Below are positions 1 through 5,117 of a stretch of 5,117 nucleotides of DNA, in pieces. The stretch spans positions 1 through 5,117 of the forward strand of contig CANHUK010000174.1 in the NCBI GenBank assembly GCA_947463755.1. Reading direction: 5' to 3'. How positions within the stretch are numbered: the stretch's first letter is position 1; the number at the start of each line of letters is the position of its first letter. The DNA is from Chitinophagaceae bacterium. Lineage in GTDB: Bacteria > Bacteroidota > Bacteroidia > Chitinophagales > Chitinophagaceae. The notes below the pieces were generated by a model, which saw only the letters and a list, made by a program, of their open reading frames with translations, did not search any database and was not told the DNA's origin. The position numbers were made by a program, and so were the translations under genes.

Positions 1-530
1 GCCTCGTATCTTAAGGCATCCAGCACCACCGGGTAGAGGGAGGCTCCGGGATCTGTCTGCATCAGTTCCAGGATCATCCCAGCCAGTTGACGACCATCGG
101 CTTCGGCCGGTAGCGCCGAAGACAGGTTGCCGATGATGAAGACATTCTGTTCGCGGTAACGCTGCACTGCATCCCAGGCTGCATCGGTGACGTATACCTG
201 CTGGGTGATGTTGTGCTCTGCTTCAGACCGGATCTGTCCGATGAGGAGACCGGCATATTCCCGATGCGGGAGGCCTTCACCGGGGATGCGGTGAACGATG
301 TTGTGCAATGCGATCCGCTCCGTGAGCAGGATGAGCCGCTCATAGGCTTGCAGTTGCAGTCTGACCATTTCCCGATCCCTGACGGGTTCAGGGACAGGGA
401 CGGTTGATGGAGCCGGGGTCTCGACGGCCGACTGTAATTGTTTCTTGTCCCGGAACCAGAAAAAAAGGTAGAGGCCTACGGTCAGGACGATGCTGGCGAG
501 GCCGGCAAAGAGCAGATTGTCATTCAACAT
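1..530 (-). CDS. Membrane-anchored conserved hypothetical protein, C-terminus off the left edge
   Basis: Function unknown. The minus-strand frame is open from the ATG at 530-528 to the window edge, giving 176 complete residues and no stop. Residues about 5-26 form one hydrophobic helix followed by FRDKK, so the N-terminus is probably outside and the rest cytosolic. Residues 36-50 are a Pro/Thr/Val/Glu-rich linker. A soluble, probably helical domain follows: LQAYERLILLTERI at 60-73, then AEHNITQQVYV at 104-114 and AW at 118-119. From memory this pattern matches a Bacteroidota-restricted conserved family of short membrane-anchored proteins (possibly the one labelled DUF7935); I could not verify the name. 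The start at 530 is preferred because a TAnnTTTG promoter box lies 17 nt upstream. An in-frame ATG at 587-585 would put that box inside the gene. No Shine-Dalgarno sequence is visible, as is usual in this phylum. The gene is divergent from the Fe-S carrier gene; no functional link can be claimed. Confidence 0.82.
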   Translation of the reverse strand, partial: MLNDNLLFAGLASIVLTVGLYLFFWFRDKKQLQSAVETPAPSTVPVPEPVRDREMVRLQLQAYERLILLTERIALHNIVHRIPGEGLPHREYAGLLIGQIRSEAEHNITQQVYVTDAAWDAVQRYREQNVFIIGNLSSALPAEADGRQLAGMILELMQTDPGASLYPVVLDALRYE

Positions 531-547
531 GCGTGATGGGATGATCG

Positions 548-555
548 CAAAAGTA
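548..555 (-). promoter_or_regulatory. Bacteroidota -7 promoter box for the membrane-anchored protein gene
   Basis: The minus strand reads TACTTTTG, an exact fit to TAnnTTTG, the -7 consensus of the Bacteroidota primary sigma factor. It ends 17 nt before the ATG at 530, so transcription should begin around 541-544 and leave a leader of about 10-14 nt. I see no clear -33 TTG at the usual 17-23 nt spacing. The call rests on the -7 match and its position. Confidence 0.6.
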
Positions 556-593
556 CCGAATGCGTCCGAACTTACGATTGCGGTCATTGTTCT

Positions 594-601
594 TAACTTT
601 G
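594..601 (+). promoter_or_regulatory. Bacteroidota -7 promoter box for the Fe-S carrier gene
   Basis: TAACTTTG is an exact TAnnTTTG match, followed by CATTCTC as is common at Bacteroidota promoters. It ends 20 nt before the ATG at 622 and 14 nt before the alternative ATG at 616. The predicted leader is therefore only about 10-15 nt. No well-spaced -33 TTG is obvious; the TTG at 578-580 is too close. Confidence 0.6.
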
Positions 602-621
602 CATTCTCAACCCTGATGATC

Positions 622-963
622 ATGACGGAAACAAATACACCGGTAAGACTGACCCCTTCTACTGTAAAGGAATTGAAGCGTATCCTGTCGGAAGACAACA
701 TCGCTCCGGGCCATCGACTGCGCATCGGCGTAAAGGGAGGAGGATGTTCAGGGCTGACCTATGTGATGGCTTTCGAAGCGCCGAAGGCTGAAGACGAATG
801 GGTGGAGATCGAGGGCATTCCCTGCATCATCAATCCCGCACATGCTTTGTATCTGCATGGCATGGAGATCGATTGGGGGACCGGACTTGACGCGCGCGGA
901 TTCATATTCAACAATCCGAATGCATCAGCTACCTGTGGATGTGGAACATCATTTGCGATTTGA
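622..963 (+). CDS. A-type iron-sulfur cluster carrier protein (IscA/SufA/ErpA, HesB family)
   Basis: This small cytosolic protein belongs to the family that carries assembling Fe-S clusters from a scaffold to apo-enzymes. The 113 residues match the usual length of about 105-120. The three family cysteines are present: C42 in GGGCSGLTY, and C105 and C107 in TCGCGTSF near the C-terminus. The family block LYLHGMEIDW (77-86) and FNNPNA (96-101) are also clear. C68, in GIPCIINP, is an extra cysteine where many homologs carry a hydrophobic residue. IscA, SufA and ErpA cannot be separated from this sequence, so no symbol is given. The start is uncertain between 622 and an in-frame ATG at 616 (adding Met-Ile). 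A frame open back to 490 is rejected as a start because it would include the promoter box at 594-601 and the start of the divergent gene. No isc or suf genes adjoin it, so it appears to be a stand-alone carrier with its own promoter and terminator. Confidence 0.93.
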   Translation: MTETNTPVRLTPSTVKELKRILSEDNIAPGHRLRIGVKGGGCSGLTYVMAFEAPKAEDEWVEIEGIPCIINPAHALYLHGMEIDWGTGLDARGFIFNNPNASATCGCGTSFAI

Positions 964-984
964 TCCCATCAGACGATCTGTTGG

Positions 985-1014
985 AAAGGGCTCCGTTCGG
1001 GGCCCTTTTCTTTT
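985..1014 (+). terminator. Rho-independent terminator of the Fe-S carrier gene
   Basis: A 10-bp stem is formed by AAAGGGCTCC (985-994) and GGGGCCCTTT (999-1008), with one T-G wobble and a GTTC loop. A T-rich tail runs from 1006 to 1014. It starts 22 nt after the carrier stop codon. The opposite strand has no T-tract after the stem, so it should work only in the plus direction. Confidence 0.88.
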
Positions 1015-1060
1015 AACCGTGCGTCATGTTATCCGGATGTGTCGGATCCCTTCATGCCCT

Positions 1061-1099
1061 AAATAAAAAAACGCCCCCGATGTATCATCAGGGGCGTTT
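1061..1099 (-). terminator. Rho-independent terminator of secDF
   Basis: Arms at 1069-1082 and 1086-1099 form a 14-bp stem with one mismatch (1078 against 1090) around a 3-nt TAT loop. On the minus strand the stem is followed by an uninterrupted T-run and then ATTT (plus-strand 1061-1070). It begins 22 nt beyond the secDF stop codon at 1121-1123. The plus-strand reading lacks a T-tail, so this terminator serves secDF only. Confidence 0.9.
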
Positions 1100-1120
1100 C
1101 TTATGATCTCAAGGAGATAT

Positions 1121-4100
1121 TTACTTACGCTTGGCGGGTGCATCGTCCTGCTGCATGCCCGAGAGCGGCTTGCTGCGGGCGAGATCCACCAGTACGGGGG
1201 CGGCCACGTAGATGGTCGAATACGTACCGGTGATGACACCGATCAGCATCGCGAAGGAGAAACCACGGGTCACCTCACCACCGAAGATGAAGAGGATGAG
1301 CAGGGTCAGGAACACTGTCAGCGAGGTCATGATCGTACGCGACAAGGTTTCATTGATGGAACGGTTGATGATCGTCCCCTTGTCGGCACCCTTCATCAGG
1401 TGTACGTTCTCCCGGATCCGGTCGAACACAATTACGGTATCGTTCATTGAGAAGCCGATGACCGTCAGGATGGCCGCAATGAAATGCTGATCGATCTCGA
1501 GCGGGAACGGTACGACATGCTTCAGGAAAGAGAATACGATCAGGGTTACCAACACGTCATGTAACAAGGCGAAGATGGTTCCGAGTGAGTACCTCCAGTC
1601 GCGGAAGCGCAGGAAGATGTAGATGAAGATGGCGATCAGCGCGAAGATCGTGGCCTTTACGGCACCTTTTTTCAGGTCATCTGATATGGAGGGCAGAACC
1701 GTTTGAGAACTCTGGATATGCTGACGCTTGAACTCGTAGTAGGTTTTGGCCGCACCGATCTCTTCGCGCAGCGCGTTGTACATGGTCGATTCCACCACGG
1801 AGTCGGCAGTTTTGCTGGGATCGTCGATCATAAAGGACGTGGTGATATTGAGTGTCTTGTTGTCACCCACCGTCTTGATGATCGGATTTTCGCCGCTGAA
1901 GGCCGTTTTCAGTTTTTCACCTACGGATGAGGTCTGCACCGCATTGTCGAAACGGATCGTGTAACTGCGGCCGCCCTTGTATTCCACACCCTGGTCGAAG
2001 CCGTTGAATAGTGCTCCGACACCCAGGACCAGTACCACGATGGAGATCATGTAGGCGACCCTGCGGTATTCGATGAACCGGAAGTTGGCGTTCTTGAGGA
2101 TGTTGTTGCTGACCACAGAGAAGTACTCGAAATGACGCTTCTTATTGGTCCAGAAATCGCTGATCAGGCGCGATACCAGGATACCGCAGAAAAGCGAAAG
2201 CAGGATACCCAGGATCTGGGTGGTCGCAAATCCCAGGATGGGTCCGAGACCGAAGTAGAACAGGATGATGGCGGTGATCAGGGTGGTGATGTGCGAGTCA
2301 AGTACCGGCGGGAGTGAGCGGCTGTAGCCGTCGTTTACGGCGGTCAGATAGCTCTTGCCCTTGCGCAGTTCATCCTTGATGCGTTCGAAGATGATCACGT
2401 TGGTATCCACGGCCATGCCAATGGTGAGGACCAGACCTGCGATGCCCGGTGCGGTGAGTGTCGCTTCCAGGGCACTGAGGATACCTACGGTGAACAGGAG
2501 GTTCAGGATCAGCGCGATGTTGGCCACCCAGCCGCTGGTATTATAATACACCAGCATGAGGGCAAAGATCACGAGGAACGAGATGAGGAAGGAGAGACCG
2601 CCACCCTTCACGGCTTCTGCACCGAGGGTGGGTCCTACCACCTGCTCCTGGACGATCTTGGCCGGAGCGGGCAGTTTACCTGACTGGAGAATGTTGGCCA
2701 GATCCTGGGCTTCTTCGACGGAGAAGTTGCCACTGATCTCGCTGGTGCCCGAAGTGATCGGGTTGATCACGTTGGGAGCCGAGTAGACGATATCATCCAG
2801 AACGATGGCGATGGGTTTGCCCACGTTTTCTGTGGTCATATCTGCCCAGGTGCGCTCACCCTGCTTTGTCATGGTCATCTTGATGGCGGGCCGTCCGCGG
2901 TCGTCGTAATCCTGACTGGCCTGCTGAACACCATCTCCCTCCAGGCGTGCCTTTTCGCTGCCTTCGGGCATTTTCAGGGCATATACGGGGAGTACGTCGC
3001 TTTTCACACCCTGGTCGTTCCTTTCTGCTACACCATAGGCGATACGCAGGTTCGATGGGAGCTGGCTGCGGACATTCTCGATCCGGAGGTATTCGTTGAA
3101 TATGGCGGTATCCCTGGATGCAATGTACCCGATGTTGGGCGCGAACTGCTGACGTCCGTCGGTGCCTTGCTGGGGGCCAATAGGCTGGAAGATCCGGAAT
3201 AATGACTGCTCCACATTGGCCGTCTTGGCAGAATCGGCCTTGGCAGGCTGGCTCTTCACCAGTTCGCTGATGGTGGCCGTCTTGCCTGTGTCGCCGGCCG
3301 GACGGGTGGTGGCAGCGGTGCTGTCAACCGTCGCAGGGGCGGTTTTAACGCCGCTGTAATAGGTCTTCAGGGCATTCTCGGCATCGGTCAGGGGCTTGTC
3401 AAGTTCGCCGATGTTGTAGATCTCTACGAACTGAAGGTTCGCGGTGGCTTGCAGGTACCTCCTTACTCTTTCCGGATCGTCCTTGACGCCCGGCAGCTCG
3501 ACCGTGATGATGCCCTTGGTCTTGTCCAGCTGTACGTTCGGCTGAGCGACACCAAACTGGTCGATACGCTTCTGCAGTACATTATAGGTATTGCTGATGG
3601 CGCCTTCGGCGTAGCCGCGGAGTTTTGTCTCCACCGCGTTGTCGGAGTCTTCCAGCTTGATCGTCCGCTGACCTGTGCCGGCGAAGATGGACGAGAGCTT
3701 TACGCTCGGATTCTGCTCACGGAAGGCTTGCACGAACAGGGAGATGTAGTCTGCGTCGCTGTTTTGCTTGCGCTGGTTGGCCGTTTGAAGCGCTTTGACG
3801 AGGGCGGGGTTCTTACCGTTGTTCGAAAGAGAACGGAGCAGTCCCTCAAGCTCTACTTCCAGGGTTACACTCATGCCGCCTTGCAGATCGAGGCCCAGGT
3901 TCAGCTCCTGTTCCTTGGCTTTCTGATAGGAGATAGACCCGCTCGGACCATACGTGACTACGGTCTCACGGGTGCTGTCGAAGAGTCTGCGCAGTCTTTT
4001 TTTGTACTCGGTTTCCTTCAGTTCCGTGTTGGCTCCCGAATAGTTGGCGTCCACCCAGGCACGCGCTTTCTTCTCCATCTTTTGCTCATGGTTCTTCACC

Positions 4101-4180
4101 ACCCAGGTGAAATGGAGCTGGAACACAGAAATCAGGATCAGCAGTATGGCGAAGACCCTTACCAAACCTTTGAATTGCAT
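1121..4180 (-). CDS. secDF: Fused protein translocase subunit SecDF
   Basis: SecDF is an RND-type inner-membrane protein that works with SecYEG and uses the proton gradient to complete export of proteins across the membrane. The 1,019 residues contain SecD followed by SecF, the fused form usual in Bacteroidota and longer than the roughly 740-residue Bacillus fusion. In order: TM1 at about 7-27; the SecD signature LGLDLQGG at 95-102; a large periplasmic P1 region to about 520, with a low-complexity Ala/Thr/Lys/Ser stretch at about 275-325; TM2-6 at about 527-675, with GMAVDTNVIIFERIKDEL at 588-605; TM7 at about 709-726; the SecF motif GVEYKGG at 731-737; a P4 domain to about 835; and TM8-12 at about 838-995, with GFSMNDTVIVFDRIREN at 909-925. 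By family analogy D592, D914 and R948 (in LSRT) are candidates for the proton-relay residues defined in Thermus SecDF. The C-terminal tail (1000-1019) is polar and basic. The ATG is well placed before the hydrophobic TM1. The gene appears monocistronic, with its own promoter and terminator. Confidence 0.97.
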   Translation of the reverse strand: MQFKGLVRVFAILLILISVFQLHFTWVVKNHEQKMEKKARAWVDANYSGANTELKETEYKKRLRRLFDSTRETVVTYGPSGSISYQKAKEQELNLGLDLQGGMSVTLEVELEGLLRSLSNNGKNPALVKALQTANQRKQNSDADYISLFVQAFREQNPSVKLSSIFAGTGQRTIKLEDSDNAVETKLRGYAEGAISNTYNVLQKRIDQFGVAQPNVQLDKTKGIITVELPGVKDDPERVRRYLQATANLQFVEIYNIGELDKPLTDAENALKTYYSGVKTAPATVDSTAATTRPAGDTGKTATISELVKSQPAKADSAKTANVEQSLFRIFQPIGPQQGTDGRQQFAPNIGYIASRDTAIFNEYLRIENVRSQLPSNLRIAYGVAERNDQGVKSDVLPVYALKMPEGSEKARLEGDGVQQASQDYDDRGRPAIKMTMTKQGERTWADMTTENVGKPIAIVLDDIVYSAPNVINPITSGTSEISGNFSVEEAQDLANILQSGKLPAPAKIVQEQVVGPTLGAEAVKGGGLSFLISFLVIFALMLVYYNTSGWVANIALILNLLFTVGILSALEATLTAPGIAGLVLTIGMAVDTNVIIFERIKDELRKGKSYLTAVNDGYSRSLPPVLDSHITTLITAIILFYFGLGPILGFATTQILGILLSLFCGILVSRLISDFWTNKKRHFEYFSVVSNNILKNANFRFIEYRRVAYMISIVVLVLGVGALFNGFDQGVEYKGGRSYTIRFDNAVQTSSVGEKLKTAFSGENPIIKTVGDNKTLNITTSFMIDDPSKTADSVVESTMYNALREEIGAAKTYYEFKRQHIQSSQTVLPSISDDLKKGAVKATIFALIAIFIYIFLRFRDWRYSLGTIFALLHDVLVTLIVFSFLKHVVPFPLEIDQHFIAAILTVIGFSMNDTVIVFDRIRENVHLMKGADKGTIINRSINETLSRTIMTSLTVFLTLLILFIFGGEVTRGFSFAMLIGVITGTYSTIYVAAPVLVDLARSKPLSGMQQDDAPAKRK

Positions 4181-4207
4181 ACAGGATTATGTTTGTTGCT
4201 AAGAATG

Positions 4208-4241
4208 CCGGGACACACCGCCGGAGGGCGGCGTGAGCCGG
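4208..4241 (-). promoter_or_regulatory. Stem-loop at the predicted 5' end of the secDF mRNA
   Basis: On the minus strand, arms CACGCCGCC and GGCGGTGTG pair over nine positions (one G-U wobble in RNA) around a CTCC loop, at plus 4214-4235. After a 2x2 CU/UC internal loop, an outer CCGG/CCGG helix (4208-4211 with 4238-4241) extends it. The plus strand would have an A-C mismatch where the minus-strand RNA has G-U, so the structure suits the secDF transcript better. It ends 27 nt before the start codon and is followed by an A-rich, unstructured stretch. No T-tract follows it, so it is not a terminator. Its role is unknown; mRNA stabilisation or translational control is possible. Confidence 0.55.
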
Positions 4242-4247
4242 GGCGGG

Positions 4248-4255
4248 CAAAGATA
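4248..4255 (-). promoter_or_regulatory. Bacteroidota -7 promoter box for secDF
   Basis: The minus strand reads TATCTTTG, an exact TAnnTTTG match, two bases downstream of a run of eight A residues (plus 4258-4265). Transcription should start around 4241-4244, giving a leader of about 60 nt. A well-spaced -33 TTG is not visible; a TTG 28 nt upstream is too far. Confidence 0.68.
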
Positions 4256-4303
4256 TGTTTTTTTTAAGGCCATAATAGTATTCCAACATCCTGATTTTTC
4301 TTG

Positions 4304-4324
4304 GCGGGAGACCCGCGCTGCGGG
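4304..4324. repeat. Alternating inverted repeat GCGGG / CCCGC / GCGGG
   Basis: Three 5-bp units, GCGGG (4304-4308), CCCGC (4312-4316) and GCGGG (4320-4324), are separated by the 3-nt spacers AGA and GCT. The middle unit can pair with either neighbour, giving two mutually exclusive hairpins or two overlapping 13-bp inverted repeats. The element lies about 50 bp upstream of the secDF -7 box and about 76 bp upstream of the probable aminotransferase -7 box. No T-tract directly follows it on either strand, so it is not a terminator. It may be a protein-binding site or a chance GC-rich palindrome. Confidence 0.45.
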
Positions 4325-4399
4325 CTGCGTTCATCGGTTGTTTTTCGGGCCACTGTCATGAACTGTCCGGTGTCAACACGAAATCACGGAGGGTTTCTT

Positions 4400-4407
4400 T
4401 AACTTCG
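4400..4407 (+). promoter_or_regulatory. Probable -7 promoter box for the aminotransferase gene
   Basis: TAACTTCG differs from TAnnTTTG at one position. It ends 19 nt before the ATG at 4427, the same geometry as the other promoters here, and would give a leader of roughly 12-16 nt. It overlaps a short near-palindrome at 4404-4415 (TTCGG and CCGAA around CT). No -33 element is clear. Confidence 0.45.
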
Positions 4408-4426
4408 GCTCCGAAAATTACCAGAC

Positions 4427-5117
4427 ATGAGACTTTCTTCCCGACTTGAACTTTTCAATGAGCCCGAAACCCTGAAAATGGCGAAGCTCGGCCGTGAACT
4501 TCGCGCAAAGGGCGTTGATGTGATCGACCTCTCGCTCGGAGAGCCCGACTTCGATACGCCTGTTCATATCAAGGAATCCCTGAAAAAGGCGGTGGACGAG
4601 AACTGGAGCCACTATCCCCCGGTGGCAGGCTATCCGGAACTGCGCGAGGCTGCCTGTGTGAAGCTGAAACGCGACAACGGACTGGATTACCGCCCCGAGA
4701 ACATTCTCGTTTCCACGGGCGCAAAGCAGAGTCTGGCCAATGTGGTGATGGCCATTGTCGATAAAGGCGATGAGGTGGTCATTCCCACACCCTACTGGGT
4801 AACCTACTCCGAGATCGTGAAACTCTGCGAAGGAAAGGTCGTATTGGTTCGGACCAGTGTAGATAATAAATACAAGATCACCCCTGAAGAACTGGAGGCG
4901 GCGATCACCCCGAAGACGACCCTCTTCATGTTCTCATCTCCATGCAACCCGAGTGGTTCCGTTTACGCGCTGGAGGAACTTAAGGCGCTGGCCGAGGTGT
5001 TCCGCCGTCATCCGCATGTATATATCCTTTCTGATGAGATCTACGAGTACATCAACTTCGTGGGCAAACATGAAAGCATCGCTCAGTTTGAAGATCTCAA
5101 AGACCGGATCATCATCA
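4427..5117 (+). CDS. Class I PLP-dependent aminotransferase (aspartate aminotransferase type), C-terminus off the right edge
   Basis: This is a cytosolic fold-type I PLP enzyme, most likely aspartate aminotransferase, which exchanges amino groups between aspartate and 2-oxoglutarate. The 230 residues present are a little over half of the usual 395-400. Landmarks of the I-gamma subgroup are the N-terminal LGEPDFDTP (37-45), YPPVAGYPELR (63-73), the phosphate-binding STGAKQSL (96-103), the cofactor-stacking aromatic in PYWVTY (122-127, W124), the PLP-contacting Asn in SPCNPSG (N174), and SDEIYEY (202-208), where D203 pairs with the pyridine nitrogen. The Schiff-base lysine and the substrate-carboxylate arginine lie beyond the edge, so activity and exact specificity cannot be confirmed. 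Related aromatic, prephenate or alanine aminotransferases remain possible, so no symbol is assigned. The ATG at 4427 fits the usual N-terminus (short leader, then RLELFNEPETLKM) and has no Shine-Dalgarno sequence. It is divergent from secDF with no evident functional link. Confidence 0.93.
   Translation, partial: MRLSSRLELFNEPETLKMAKLGRELRAKGVDVIDLSLGEPDFDTPVHIKESLKKAVDENWSHYPPVAGYPELREAACVKLKRDNGLDYRPENILVSTGAKQSLANVVMAIVDKGDEVVIPTPYWVTYSEIVKLCEGKVVLVRTSVDNKYKITPEELEAAITPKTTLFMFSSPCNPSGSVYALEELKALAEVFRRHPHVYILSDEIYEYINFVGKHESIAQFEDLKDRIII

Larger units (their letters stand above)
4181..4426. promoter_or_regulatory. Divergent intergenic region between secDF and the aminotransferase gene
   Basis: This 246-bp gap separates two outward-facing start codons. 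It holds the secDF leader stem-loop (4208-4241), the secDF -7 box (4248-4255) preceded by an eight-base A-tract on the minus strand (plus 4258-4265), a GC-rich alternating inverted repeat (4304-4324) and a probable aminotransferase -7 box (4400-4407). Frames that cross it overlap real genes or these promoter elements, and none looks like a protein. Confidence 0.7.

Noticed and set aside
74..343. Minus-strand open frame of 89 codons
   Set aside because: It is out of frame with, and lies inside, the gene that starts at 530. Its product is Ser/Arg/Thr-rich without domain features, while the 530 frame gives a membrane helix and a conserved-looking domain.
490..621. Upstream extension of the Fe-S carrier frame to an ATG at 490
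   Set aside because: The added 44 residues do not resemble the family N-terminus, cover the promoter box at 594-601 and overlap the divergent gene. The carrier domain begins right after 622.
1031..1047. Small hairpin ATCCG/CGGAT between the two convergent terminators, considered as part of a small RNA
   Set aside because: The stem is only 5 bp with a 7-nt loop, there is no promoter box nearby, and the segment between the terminators is under 50 bp.
1024..1239. Minus-strand open frame over the secDF 3' end and terminator
   Set aside because: It overlaps secDF in another frame and reads through a strong terminator hairpin; product is low in recognisable structure.
3449..4267. Plus-strand open frame of 272 codons opposite the 5' part of secDF
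   Set aside because: It is antisense to a strongly supported SecDF coding region, shows no recognisable domain and no promoter box, and is expected from the GC-leaning codon use of secDF.
4086..4334. Minus-strand open frame of 82 codons overlapping the secDF start
   Set aside because: It spans the secDF promoter, leader stem-loop and start region in another frame, and its product has no coherent features.
1..5117. Mobile elements, CRISPR arrays, defence or toxin-antitoxin genes, tRNA or rRNA
   Set aside because: No transposase or integrase motifs, direct-repeat arrays, tRNA cloverleaf or rRNA stretches are visible; nearly all sequence is explained by four ordinary genes and their control sites.

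Overview
The window looks like a chromosomal housekeeping segment from a moderately GC-rich member of the Bacteroidota, probably near Chitinophagaceae/Sphingobacteriia (inference). The evidence is a fused SecDF of about 1,000 residues, gene starts without Shine-Dalgarno sequences, -7 boxes fitting the Bacteroidota consensus TAnnTTTG just upstream of three genes (a one-mismatch version lies before the fourth), and a membrane-anchored conserved hypothetical protein of a type I associate with this phylum.

Layout. On the minus strand, positions 1-530 hold the N-terminal 176 residues of a membrane-anchored conserved protein of unknown function, which runs off the left edge. It is divergent from a plus-strand A-type iron-sulfur carrier (IscA/SufA/HesB family, 622-963). 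Each has its own -7 box in the short gap between them (548-555 minus, 594-601 plus). The carrier gene converges on a large minus-strand secDF (1121-4180). Each convergent gene ends in its own intrinsic terminator (985-1014 plus, 1061-1099 minus). SecDF has its own promoter and a GC-rich stem-loop at the predicted 5' end of its mRNA. It is divergent, across a 246-bp gap, from the first 230 residues of a plus-strand class I PLP-dependent aminotransferase of the aspartate aminotransferase I-gamma type (4427 to the right edge).

The four genes serve unrelated core functions: an unknown envelope-associated role, Fe-S cluster delivery, proton-driven protein export, and amino acid transamination. They alternate in orientation and each appears to be transcribed separately; there is no visible operon. 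I see no mobile element, CRISPR array, tRNA, rRNA, toxin-antitoxin or defence gene, and nothing that amounts to a new system. The points worth a second look are regulatory: the secDF leader stem-loop, the closely packed divergent promoters at 548-601, and a GCGGG/CCCGC/GCGGG element in the secDF-aminotransferase gap.
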